64,000 nt of DNA, from the NCBI GenBank assembly GCA_030015575.1, contig JASDDO010000014.1, positions 170,223,911-170,287,910 of the forward strand, given 5' to 3'. The notes under the pieces are model-generated. The model worked only from the letters and a program-made list of their open reading frames with translations, searched no databases and was not told the DNA's origin. The position numbers were made by a program, and so were the translations under genes. This stretch comes from Agapanthus africanus (lineage: Eukaryota > Streptophyta > Magnoliopsida > Asparagales > Amaryllidaceae). Of this stretch, positions 46,475 to 56,859 are shown piece after piece; the stretch's first letter is position 1; every line of letters starts with the position of its first letter.

Positions 46475-49400
46475 TGTCACGCCCCGCTTCCCAGAGTGCG
46501 CTAAGACCGGCACGTGACAGAGCCAACCATGCTACCTGTGTCTAGGAAACATCCCTCCACAGTCACATTACGGCTGCCTATAAGATATCAAGAACAGTAA
46601 AATAAAAATAAACTATCTAGTACATGTCCATATGCCAGAATAAACGAGTCAAGAAATATAAATTTGCAGAAGCAATAAATCCAATAAGCAATAACATTTG
46701 GAAAGTACGTCCCAATACGGGCTCACATCAGGAAATAAAAGTACGGAAAGAAACTAAACTAAACTGGATACCAACAGGATCCTCACTGCTCAGCCTATAG
46801 GCCGAAATACTCCTGATCAGCCTGCGAAAGAGATAAAGGATCTGGGCCATGCAAAACCCAGACGTCGGTGCGTCATAATATCAAACAATAATAAATGAAC
46901 AGTATACACGAGATATGCAGGCATGAGTATGAACAGTAATGAGTGTATAACAAGTAACACAGGTATGAAACAGTGAAGTGTATACGTGTGGGTGAAGTGC
47001 GGTAAATAATCTAAACTGTGCTACTGGGTTATCTATTTTAAAGTTATTCGAAATAAATTGATGTATTCCTCATGTAACTCAAAGAATATGCCCCGTTACC
47101 CCCTTCCCTCCAGGACCATGGATCCAGATATATGAACCAAGTATGGTTATGTCTCGTTACCCCTCGGGACCACGGACCAAGTTGTAAGAGTCACGAATGA
47201 CTCTGTCCCGTTACCCCCCGGGACTACGGATCAAGAAGAATCATGAATGATTCTGTCCCGTTACTTCCCGGGACCACGGATCAAGTAATACCCTTTTAAG
47301 TTACACTCGTTTACACCTTTGATTTCCCCATACTCCCAAGATTATGTGTTCAAGTCAGGTATTGATAAATTGGAGCTAATGCCAACACAGGATCAAGAAG
47401 GTACAGGTTTGTCTATGCAGACAACAGGATATGTCCGTCAGGACAACATGTCAGGATTGTCGGCATTAGAAACAGGATCTGGTAACAGATCAAGTAGTGG
47501 TGTATCAGGTCATGACAGGTAGTGCATATGTATCACATGGATGCTCAAAATAAAACTGTAGCAAGTACGGATGCACGGTAAAAGCACGGATGCACAAATG
47601 TCTATCAGGGATTATATCTACAACTCCATGATTACGCATAATGCACATTATCAAGCATAGGGTACTAATATAACGGTAACATGATAAAATATGATATGGC
47701 ATGCAGCTAGATATGCAATAAATGATACGGATGCGAACGGATATCGGAAAACGGTAAAACTGTAACATGGATGCACAATACAATAAACATGCCATATTTT
47801 TATTAATATAGATGCAAGTATAATAATATTGCATGTATCAAGCTAACTTGAATGCAACCAGATATGTAATTAATGATACGGATACGAACGGCTATCCGAA
47901 AACAGTAAAACAGTAACATGGATGTACAATGCAGTAAACATGTGATATTTTTATTCATATGGATGCAAAATATGTATCATAGCATGTAGCAAGATAAAGT
48001 TGCATGAAACTAGATATGTAATAAATGATACGGATGTGAAATGGTATTGTAAAACAGTAAAACAGTAACAGGGATGCACAATGCAATGAACATGTAATAT
48101 TATTATTAATATGGATGCAAATATAATAACATAGCATGTAGCAAGATAAACTTGCCAAATAGGATCTCACGACGGGATGCGTACGCTGTATCCGACGTCG
48201 GGTAAACGTCGCAATGTACACACGCGCACATGGGACAGGACCAGGCAAAGCAAGAAGGTGACCACGCTGGTTGGGAACGTCCACTGAGTTGCCCAGATTG
48301 TCAGCGACGAGCACGACTCCGGTGGCTATCACCGGAATCAAGAGCCAAGAAAAAAAAGAAAAAATAGAAGAAGAAGAAGAAGAAGGAAGAAGAGGCTGTG
48401 GTGGTTTTCAATGGGGTTGTCTCGGGTCAGAGGAGGTCATGGTGATGGGGTGAGGCCGACGGGGTCAGAGCTCCGACGACGTGAGGGTGGCAGTGGTAGT
48501 GGGTTTGGTTGAGGTCGGGTGTGCAGGGGGTTGCAGTGGGTCTCGTCGGGGTTGGCTTGGGGTGTTGATGAGGAGATGGAGGCGGTGCTGGTGACGAGGG
48601 TAGGCCGACGAAGATGGTCGGCGGCGACGAGGACTGCAGGCGAGGTCGGGTTCGAAGATCGGGTTCTTGAGTTTCTTGGGGTCGATTTGTAGTGGTGTCG
48701 GGGTGTGCAGGGAAAAGAGAGGGGGAGAAGAGAAGTCGAGCAGAGAGAGAGAGAGAGAGGAGAGGGTGGCCACGAGGATGAGGGATCGCCGGCGGCGAGG
48801 TGGGCGAGGGTGCAGCGAGGGTTGCAGGGTCGGGAAAAGAAGAGGGATGCTCGAGAGAGGAGAGGAGTTTGAGGGGATGGTGACGAGGCCGACGAAGTGA
48901 TCAGTGGCGTCGGGCGAGTGCGAGGTGTGGGTTAGGGCTTGGGTTTCATGAGGTGAGGTGGCGGGACGAGAAGTGAAGTGAGGAAGAAGGAGAGAGAGGA
49001 CGTGTGGGTGCAGGGGGTTTTAAAAAATATAAATAGAAAAATAGAGGAGAGAGAAAGAGAGCTGTGAGGTTGTTAGGATAGAAATAGGAAATATTTTAAA
49101 ATATATTTATGGTTAAAAAATATATAAACGTATATAAAGAAACAGTTTATATATATAAAGAATTTTATATTATATATTTTGAGATTTCTGGCTAATACAA
49201 AAGTAGTCCAAAAAGTGCCCGGATTGGATCTAAAATTATGGTTTAAAAATACGGATAATATACATGTCAACCAAAATTAAAATAGAATATCCGGGTAACG
49301 AAAATGCATACCCCCAAGAACGGATGCACGTAGCGTGCACGTAGCTATCCAAACGAGTCCGTTTCACTGAACGGAACGAGAACCAGATGTATGGATGCTA

Positions 49401-49725
49401 CGACAGGGTTAGGGGTATGATGTAGGCCAAGTTAGATATTTTTTAAAATATTTTATTTGACTTTATAACTTATATTAAAAAATGCAGATGCTAGATATAA
49501 TGCGGCTATACAAGATATACTACATGACAGTGCACGGATCTTCATAACTAGCCAGGATAAATCATAAACAGAAATCAAGATGGGTTTCCAGCAAGCGGGT
49601 CGGGTCGGATGCAAATACAGATACCAATTACACTATTCGCACTCAAAACACAATAAATCAAGAAATAGCCATAAATAAAGAAATACCCAAAAATAGAACT
49701 GGTATAAATGAACTAGGGTATTACA
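46475..49725 (-). repeat. Tekay-type 3' LTR of a broken minus-strand element
   Basis: 3,251 bp, starting TGTCACGCCCCGCTTCCC and ending AGGGTATTACA. It contains a 4-copy, about 55-bp repeat with TCCCGTTACCCC.CGGGAC.ACGGATCAAG (47,090-47,290), a 3-copy, about 150-bp repeat (47,560-48,165, anchor AATGATACGGAT), a donor-like GGCAAGT at 48,155 and a GC-rich block with a 102-codon P/S-rich ORF (48,465-48,773, minus). Confidence 0.88.
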
Positions 49726-50470
49726 TTATACCCAACTACAAAAGAATTTCGTCCTCGAAATTCCCAAAACAAGAAAAGACAAACAAACATGAAACTACGA
49801 GAAAAGGTGTGGAAACTTCTGTCGAATCCCGTCTTCTCGTTCCCAAGTCGATTCTCCATGCGAGCGATCCCCCCTCAAAACAAGTACGAGAGGGATGGCC
49901 TTGTTCTTGAGGACATTTTCTCTTCGATCAACAATCGTCATCAGTCGTTCTTCGTAGGTCAAATCCTCCCTTACAGTCAGCTCCGAATGATCTAGTACGT
50001 GTGTTTCATCTCGAACATACTTACGGAGTTGAGATACATGAAACACGTCATGAATACTTGCCAAAGATGGTGGTAAAGCCAATCGATGAGCCACTTCTCC
50101 AACACGCTCAATAATATCGAAAGACCCCACGAATCGAGGACTAAGCTTGCCTCGACTCCCAAAACGAATCACTCCTCTAGTCGGTGATATCTTCAAGAAT
50201 ACAAGATCACCAACAGCGAACTCTAGAGATCTTCTCGATGTATCTGCCCAACTCTTTTGCCGATCCTGTGCTGCTTTCATGTGATTCCAGATAGTATTAA
50301 TTTTCTCTACTGTTTGCACGACAAGATCCGGTCCCAACAATCTTCGTCTCCAACATCGTCCCAACAAATGGGTGAGCAACACTTGCGACCATACAATGCT
50401 TCGAATGGAGCCATCTGAATAGTCGCCGGAAAACTGTTATTGTAAGAAAACTCCACCAAGTGTAGATGAT
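49726..50470 (-). pseudogene. Tekay integrase end and chromodomain, broken
   Basis: From the polypurine side inward: the AATTTCG dyad near 49,746, then an open frame (49,795-50,382) with the integrase C-terminal part ([30 protein letters not shown]) and a chromodomain-like tail ending FPHLFS. A one-base deletion near 50,348 shifts the frame upstream, where [21 protein letters not shown] is still readable. The rest of pol is missing: at 50,471 another LTR begins. It is about 70-75 percent like the intact polyprotein in this part, judged by eye. Confidence 0.88.
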
Positions 50471-50574
50471 TGTAATACCCCATGTATTATCCGGTATACC
50501 CATATATACCAGATAAGCATGGGGACCCACTATAAAACAATGAGGAATCTTTGGAATACATTCCGAAAGAGGAC
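50471..50574. mobile_element. LTR stub (104 bp)
   Basis: Begins TGTAATACCCCATG inside the Tekay integrase gene, looks like an LTR start, and is cut after 104 bp by the Tat LTR. The last five bases, AGGAC, would be the target duplication of that Tat element; the matching copy lies outside the window. Confidence 0.55.
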
Positions 50575-51869
50575 TGTTCCCCTCCGAACGGCGGCGCACA
50601 AGACTGCGATGTCTTGGCACTGAGATTCGGGGCAGATGCTAATTGGTGCTATCCGTTCACCTCTCCGAAGATGCCAAGTTGATTTATGGCACCATATATC
50701 GAAGGTTTAAACAGATGCGGCCGATGTAGCAGACTTCGTCAGATTCCCCCTCGTTTGAGGGGTTTTTTGATTGTGGGGACGCTCTTCCCTGCAGGCGCAA
50801 GCCCCTGCAGTTAATTACACTACCGCATTGCGGTAACAACTTTCTCCTTCTCCAGATAGTCACTTCGTGTCGTGGGTGTTTGTTTTATTTGTGGTTGCCC
50901 GTGGATTGTATACGGAGACTGAGTTATGTCGTCGCCCGTAGGACGTGGACTAGTCCAAATCCGTATTTATCTTAGATTTGGGTTTGGGGGTTTGGTTTGA
51001 GGATACGTTAGCCATATTTGAGGCTAAGATCAACTCAAACGTTTGTTAAGGATACATTAGTCCAGTTTGAGACTAAGATCAACTTAACGGGATCGTTTAG
51101 ATCCGATAAAAGAGCATTTGGGCTCTATTGTTCCAGTTTAGGGACATAGTGGTCCATTGAATATGTGGCCGTCGGGACCCGTCACCTCTCTGACGACGTT
51201 GAAGGATTACAACGACAGATATCAGAGGAGTTCAGAGATGTACCCTTGAACCGAAGTTGATTTGGGGGGATTTATAGTCCAGTCTGTTTGAAGGTTTAAG
51301 GATACGTTAGCCATATTTGAGGCTAAGATCAACTTAAATGGGATCGTTTAGATCCGACAAAAGAGCGTTTGGGCTCTATTGTTCCAGTTTAGGGACATAG
51401 TGGTCCATCGCTAGTTTAAGGACATTGCGGTCCATGGGTAGTTTAAGGACATTGCGGTCCATTGTTAGTTTTAAGACATCTCGGTCAAGGTTAAGGACGT
51501 CGTAGTCCATGGGTTTAAGGACCCCACAGTCCATTGTTAGTTTAAAGACATCTCGGTCGAGGTTAAGGATGTCATAGTCCATGGGTTTAAGGACCCTACG
51601 GTCCATATCAATGTGTGGTCATCGGGACCCGTCACCTCTTTGAAGACGTTGAGGGATTACAACGCCAAGTATCAAAGGAATGAAGAGATGTACCCTGGAA
51701 CCGGAGTGGATTAAATAGTCCTTGGCCCAATTTGGGATCAAGACCAATTAATTATGTTATGAGCCCATTAGCCCAGTTAATTACGAATTGAGGACTTATG
51801 GCTAGCTTGGGCTAAGTCCAATCAGGAGAGGCTTTGCCTCTATCCATTTAGCCAATTGGACCAATGTCT

Positions 51870-52160
51870 AGTGTTAAACACTAAAGACCAACCAGTGTTG
51901 AACACTGGGAATGAGATTGACAAGTTAGTGTTTAACACTAAAAGATAATTGGTGTTAAACACCAGCAACAGGGCTTTCAAATTAGTGTTAAACACTAAAA
52001 CAGATCAGTATCAAGCACTGGCAACAGAGATCTCAAATTAGTGTTAAACACTAAGGTAGTCAGTGTTGAACACATGCGAATAAAGTTTTTTGATTAGTGT
52101 TGAACACTAAGGCCCAATAGTGTTTTAACACTGGATTCGGGAGTTTCAATTTAGTGTTAA
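51870..52160 (-). repeat. GTGTTTAACAC-type palindrome cluster
   Basis: About ten copies of AGTGTTAAACACT / AGTGTTGAACACT / GGTGTTAAACACC palindromes spaced 20-45 bases apart. Confidence 0.85.
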
Positions 52161-52439
52161 ACACTAAGGCAAGAGGGGTCACGTGGCAACACGTGAGAGC
52201 GCCCTCCCTTCATTTATTCTGCGGAGATTATCGCATCTTTCAGAGCATCACGTGCCATCACGTGACGGGCATTCAAATGCTTGTGTGTTAAAGCTTCTGT
52301 CAAGGGTTACGTGGGTCATGTGGGGCACTGCCTCAAAGGGGCTTTCTGTAGGTCTTTTGGGGGGGTCACGTGGTGGCACGTGACCCTGCCTCTATGTATG
52401 TTGTTTAGAGGATATGTTAATCTTTTCCTGGAATTAACT

Positions 52440-52990
52440 TCTTCGTAGAGTTGAACCCTGACAATAATTTCAGAGGAATTAAATTCCTACTTCCTTTCGA
52501 AGATTTATATTCTGGAGTAGAGTTGGACTCTGAATTTTCTGTAGGAATTAAATTCTTCATATATGTGAAGAACTGAATAGGGTTAAACCCTAATAAAAGC
52601 TTTTAAGGAATTAAACTCCCATTCTCTGTTAAATTATGATTAAGGGAATTAAATTCCCGCTGTTTCCACAGAACTAGGTTCTTAATTAGGGTTAAACCCT
52701 GTTTCTCTTTATTCTGAAGGAATTAAATTCCCATGATACAGGGTCAAACCCTAATTTTATTTTAAAGGAATTAAATTCCTATAGTTCTGTGAGAATTAAA
52801 TTCTCGTGCTTCCGTTCCCTCTCTATGTTTTGGATCTGCATGGCAGGATCTCGACCCATTGAGAATTAAATTCTCAACTTCAAGGGGAGATGTACACTTT
52901 GCAGATCCTCTATCAAAGAGAGAAGAAATATGTTCTTCTGTTTTATATATCAGAGTTAAACTCTGTTGAGAATTAAATTCTCTTTCTTTC
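52440..52990 (-). repeat. Cluster of TTAA-centred palindromes
   Basis: GGAATTAAATTCC, GAGAATTAAATTCTC, AGGGTTAAACCCT, AGAGTTAAACTCT and similar, more than fifteen in 550 bases. It is the counterpart of 38,590-38,900 and 24,235-24,660. Confidence 0.88.
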
Positions 52991-53113
52991 AAAAAGCCTT
53001 CCCTTTCTTACCTAGGGTTTTCTTTTGCAGAAGATCCAAATTCCTCAAAATATCAAGGCTCTCTCCCTTTTCTTCCCTCTGCGTATGTATCTCTCTCTCT
53101 ATCTCTTGGCTCC

Positions 53114-53121
53114 TATTTATA
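53114..53121 (-). promoter_or_regulatory. TATA box of the right Tat LTR
   Basis: TATAAATA on the minus strand inside CTCCTATTTATAGGAG (53,110-53,125). It probably starts the sense transcript of the element about 30 bases further left. Confidence 0.75.
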
Positions 53122-53438
53122 GGAGAAGCAGCCGAACCAATTAGTTTTTAACGAATCTCCATTGAGAGATTTGATTTGCATCCATCATTCGTTTTTGACC
53201 TTTGGATTATTAGGTGAATTTTATTCACCATTGGATTTCAAATCCAGGGATTCTCTTTTGTTATTTCGGTTAGATTTAAAGAGGAAATCTTTCCAAGCTC
53301 GAGATTTTCCCATAGATAGATGATATTTAATCATCTTTGAATCTTTAATTCGATTGGTTCCAGATAATCGCTTTCCTTTGGAAAGATTTGAATCTCCTTC
53401 AGAATTTAATTATGTTAACAAAATGGGCTTTGAAAGCC

Positions 53439-53912
53439 GGTCACGTGTGACCATGTGACCCATGGTCACGTGTGGGCACGTGACCCCCTTGGAACGAGCC
53501 TTCCTCTTTCTTTTTGCGCTCTGTCTTCTGGTTGCTGCTTAACCGTCACGTGCCACCACGTGACCCCTGGTCACGTGTGAGCACGTGACCCTTGCCTGGA
53601 CTCTTTTTCTTGATTTAACTGGAGAACAATTCTGATGTTTTGAGCGTTACGTGCCAACACGTGACCCCTGGTCACGTGGGAGCACGTGACCTCTTTTGAA
53701 GCTTTTTCCTTGATTTGATCAGGGAACCGATGTGCCTTTGAATCCGCTTTAAAATGTCGCGTGCCAACACGTGACCTTGGTCACGTGGGAGCACGTGACC
53801 CTTTCTGAAGCCCTTTTCTTTGATGTAGTCAGAAAGCTGAATCTGCCTTGATGATGCTTTTAGATGTCACGTGCCAACACGTGACTGCTGGTCACGTGTA
53901 AGCATGTGACCC
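53439..53912. repeat. Minisatellite of paired CACGTG dyads, five units of about 106 bp
   Basis: Units start near 53,439, 53,544, 53,645, 53,757 and 53,865. Each holds two dyads such as GTCACGTGTGAGCACGTGAC and GTCACGTGCCAACACGTGAC, about 25 bases apart, then a pyrimidine-rich stretch. CACGTG is the G-box core bound by plant bZIP and bHLH factors. The array lies between the sense TATA (53,114, minus) and the antisense TATA (54,076, plus), so it could serve both. Confidence 0.88.
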
Positions 53913-53961
53913 TCTTCTGAAGCTTTTTCCATAAGCTTTTCTGATTTTAAATCAGGAAACA

Positions 53962-53973
53962 AATGCCCCCACA
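53962..53973 (-). other. Polypurine tract of the right Tat element
   Basis: TGTGGGGGCATT on the minus strand directly precedes the LTR start. Confidence 0.85.
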
Positions 53974-53981
53974 GCGTTGTT

Positions 53982-54083
53982 CTCACGTGTCTGCACGTGA
54001 GTGCAACGCTGTCACCTCTTGTGACCGTTGGATTCCTCTAGGGATCTGGGAAGATGAAACGTTTCCATTGCCTTCTATAAATA
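53982..54083 (+). promoter_or_regulatory. Antisense promoter for the first antisense ORF
   Basis: A CTCACGTGTCTGCACGTGAG dyad (53,982-54,001) is followed by CTTCTATAAATACC (TATAAATA at 54,076-54,083). The presumed start near 54,110 opens a pyrimidine-rich leader without ATG up to 54,236. Confidence 0.6.
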
Positions 54084-54236
54084 CCTCTGTCTCTTCATAG
54101 GAGCCTTCGCTTTGCTCATCTTCTTCTTCTGAGAACTTTTTCCTTAAGAAATTAATTCTCGCTTCCAGAGCTTAGTTCTCTGTCTCGAAACAATTTTCAG
54201 AGTTTAACTCTGTTCGAAAAGAATTCTTTTCCTCAG

Positions 54237-54600
54237 GTAATGTTCTTGGACAAACGATGGACCTTCACATTCCTCTGGATTTTAAATCCAAAACAAGGGT
54301 TTTTACCATTTTTTCTTCATGTTTTTCCATAAGAACATGAAACCGCTTAACCTTCAAACTGTAGATCTCTTAGGGTTTAAATGATCTTTAGGAAAGTGGT
54401 GATGGCAATCTATGGAATTCAATTCTGTTTCAACGAAACGTTTTATGGGAATTTAATTCCCTTTTCTAAAAGGAATTTAATTCCTGTGAAGAACTCAGTT
54501 TCTTCACGTGGAGCCTTCTTGAGGTCTCTTGGCCCGAGGTTGTCCTTCTGCAATTGATGAAACAGGAACTTTCTAATGATTCTCATGACCTTTATTTCAG
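54237..54600 (+). other. Predicted intron in the leader of the first antisense ORF
   Basis: Donor TTTTCCTCAG|GTAATG at 54,236/54,237, branch-like TTCTAATGA about 25 bases before the end, and acceptor CCTTTATTTCAG at 54,600. The ORF ATG follows at 54,606. Exon 1 (about 54,110-54,236) contains no ATG, so after splicing the first ATG is that of the ORF. Confidence 0.55.
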
Positions 54601-54605
54601 GTATT

Positions 54606-55112
54606 ATGGATGCCCATCTGTATGGTCTTGACGAGATCATTTCCTATGGGAATATTCGTGCCCTGGGCCGTAGTCAGAATCAGGAGTTCACCAACGCTCA
54701 GTGTGCTGAGATTATGAGCCGCTTTGACGAGTACAACCATCGGCTACTCCCCCATCGCTCTTCTCTTCTGAGGCTCATCGTGCTGGCGATTTGGGAGGCG
54801 CTTCCTCTCTTCTGTGCCGGTGTGCCACTCAGGGCATTGGACGTTGCCGAGGATAAGATACATTCGGTGTATCTGATGAGTCTGATCTCGAAAAGAAGGC
54901 GTGACAACCTCATCGATCTTTTGCACCAGGCGTTTCAGCAGTCGGCCATACTTGCCGCCTACCGGAGGGTGGATGACATCCGCGAGGACCCCGACGCTTG
55001 CGATCGTGAGAGAAAACATACTCGGGAGGTTCGAAATGCTTGGAGGATCTTGGACAAGGTTAAGCTTGAGTTTCTCAATCCGTGCCCCGCGTCTGAAGTT
55101 TTACCATTGTAA
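54606..55112 (+). CDS. Antisense ORF 1 of the Tat element, 168 aa
   Basis: Runs against the polyprotein, in the region between pol and the 3' LTR. I chose the ATG at 54,606 because a splice acceptor lies just before it; an upstream in-frame ATG at 54,576 falls in the predicted intron. The protein is mostly helical in character, without signal peptide, membrane segment or known catalytic motif. It aligns without gaps to antisense ORF 2 over about 66 residues (L54-Y119 against W59-F124): LRLIVLAIWEALP / LRMILTAVLADIP, ALDVAEDK / MLDAAEEK, then IDLLHQ / IHLLSQ and AILAAY / AIMSAF. Both end with F(L/I)NPC. I recognise no family; antisense ORFs of unknown function are known in the Tat lineage. Confidence 0.65.
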   Translation: MDAHLYGLDEIISYGNIRALGRSQNQEFTNAQCAEIMSRFDEYNHRLLPHRSSLLRLIVLAIWEALPLFCAGVPLRALDVAEDKIHSVYLMSLISKRRRDNLIDLLHQAFQQSAILAAYRRVDDIREDPDACDRERKHTREVRNAWRILDKVKLEFLNPCPASEVLPL

Positions 55113-55286
55113 AAGTTTTCTCTTTATTTTGTATGACCTTCTTGAAGTATGAATGATAAGTTCTATTATGTCTTTGTATGTCTGCATGCTTTTCTCTGGG
55201 ATTTTATCATTTTGCTACTGTTGTTGTTGGTGCTTTCAATATGCAGGGTGCTACTCCATTTTTTTTAGTGTACATCAGGTATAGGC
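55113..55286 (+). other. Spacer between the antisense ORFs
   Basis: AT-rich 3' region of antisense ORF 1, with no second gene. It presumably holds its polyadenylation signals; no clear AATAAA was seen. Confidence 0.4.
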
Positions 55287-55500
55287 CTCACGTAGTCTGC
55301 ACGTGGGGTCCCTTGATGTGGCTGTTCACAAAATCTTCCCATGCCCTATTTTCAGTGCACAATATCAGACGCAGAAAAAAGGGCCTTGGAAATAGTTCCA
55401 TCTCCTTGATTTTCGATGCCTTTCCTTTTTTGTGCCTTGGAAATAGCTTCACCATGCAAGATTTTCCGCGCACAGCACTTAATGCATTTCTTTATATATG
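55287..55500 (+). promoter_or_regulatory. Promoter for the second antisense ORF
   Basis: CTCACGTAGTCTGCACGTGG (dyad at 55,287-55,306) resembles the dyad at 53,982. TATATATG lies at 55,493-55,500. A repeated GCCTTGGAAATAG lies between. The leader 55,525-55,595 has no ATG. Confidence 0.5.
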
Positions 55501-55595
55501 AGGCTATAGCTTCCTTTTCCCCTCACAAAGAGATTTATATTATTATTATTATTTTTTATCTTGGAGTAACTTGTCTTGAGAAACAAACGAGCGCC

Positions 55596-56123
55596 ATGGC
55601 CTGCAATCGCCCTCATGCTCGTCGACAGCCATGGGAAGTTCCTATTGAGGAGATGGTCCCCCGCTTTGCTGCTCGGTTGGTGGATCCCCTCCTTACCGAC
55701 AACGAATGCGACTCAGCCATGCATGAACTCTCGATCCGTAGGGGGTCCCCCCTCCCGATGGGTTCTCTCTGGCTCCGGATGATTCTCACGGCCGTGCTTG
55801 CTGACATCCCTCCTCACCCGGCGGAGATGACCCCGGCGATGCTCGACGCGGCAGAAGAAAAGCTCGAGGGTTTTCATGAAGCGTGCCTGATTACTCAGGC
55901 TTTGAAGGATTGCTCAATTCATCTGCTGAGCCAGATCAAGGCCCGGCGAGCTATTATGTCTGCTTTCGCGGACGAACACGGCGCCAATCGATGGGGAGCG
56001 ACTCCTCGTGAGAACCGTCGCTTTGACGTGCTGGAGAAAGCAGAGAGAGAGATGGAGAATTTTGTCCTCTGCTTCATTAACCCTTGTGCCGTTGATCCCA
56101 TGTTTGGTGACCTTTTCTGTTAG
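55596..56123 (+). CDS. Antisense ORF 2 of the Tat element, 175 aa
   Basis: The ATG at 55,596 has an excellent plant context (GCGCCATGGC) and is preferred over an upstream in-frame ATG at 55,416, which lies before the TATA box. The protein begins MACNRPHARRQPWEV and is charged and helical, with no membrane segment. It is a diverged copy of antisense ORF 1: about 21 identities in 66 aligned residues by eye, with C38 matching C33 and INPC matching LNPC. Possibly an RNA- or DNA-binding or silencing-related factor, but nothing in the sequence shows this. The gag-only Tat element at 31,208-44,662 lacks both ORFs. Confidence 0.65.
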   Translation: MACNRPHARRQPWEVPIEEMVPRFAARLVDPLLTDNECDSAMHELSIRRGSPLPMGSLWLRMILTAVLADIPPHPAEMTPAMLDAAEEKLEGFHEACLITQALKDCSIHLLSQIKARRAIMSAFADEHGANRWGATPRENRRFDVLEKAEREMENFVLCFINPCAVDPMFGDLFC

Positions 56124-56217
56124 CGTAGAACATTTTTAAATTAGTCCCTCCTTTTTTACGCTTTATGCCGAAATTCCATGTAGGCTTGGTGCTAGTATGT
56201 ATATTTCCGCTTGCATA

Positions 56218-56223
56218 AATAAA
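56218..56223 (+). terminator. Poly(A) signal after antisense ORF 2
   Basis: AATAAA in GCATAAATAAACTTTGTATTC, about 95 bases after the stop codon. Confidence 0.5.
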
Positions 56224-56859
56224 CTTTGTATTCTTCTCATGAGAACTTTCTTTAATTGCAAATGCTACCATCACTTTCCTGCGCATCAGACCTTTTTAGG
56301 CATTATGAATGTTCATGCGATTGCAAATGCTATTATTATTATTATTTTTTTTTTTTGAATACTCATATGATTGCGAACGCATGCTTGAAATATGTCGGAA
56401 ACCTTTCTTGTTGCCTTTCACGTCAGGTGATGTGAGCGCGTTTTAGATCGATTATTCCCGTCGACTGGAAGCCCATTTATACGGTCTTGTAAATGTCTTG
56501 TTTCCAAGGCCGCGGTCACGAAAGCGAGCTTACGTGGCCTGATAGAGCGACACGTAGCGAACATATTGTTGTGCGAGAAAAGGGCTCGGCCGTAAATTTT
56601 CGGAGAGGGAATTGGCTTCTAAGGCGCTGACCCTTTTTTGTACATACTCATGGATGAGAGTACCTTTCTTTTTTGTTTCTTTCATGAATTGTACTTTGTA
56701 TCCATTTTGGTTTATGAATAAAAGATACATTTTTCTTCTCAATGGTGTGTCCCCCTTTTTATTGAATGTATTCTGCGGATATTCTATCTCGATCTCCTTG
56801 CAGGACAGTGATGGCTTAGGATTCAGGGTTAAGATCTGCTTCTTAAGACTTTTGCATTT

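Larger units (their letters stand above)
50575..53961 (-). repeat. 3' LTR of the right Tat element
   Basis: 3,387 bp on the minus strand, starting TGTTTCCTGA and ending GGGGAACA. Its order mirrors the LTR at 37,663-44,662: CACGTG minisatellite, TATA in a dyad, AATT palindromes, CACGTG dyads, GTGTTTAACAC palindromes (51,870-52,160), GGAC-N-GTCC dyads (51,400-51,600), and the GTATACAA hairpin near 50,890. The 75-bp CGTTGTAATCC module occurs twice (51,180-51,270 and 51,620-51,710). Confidence 0.88.
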
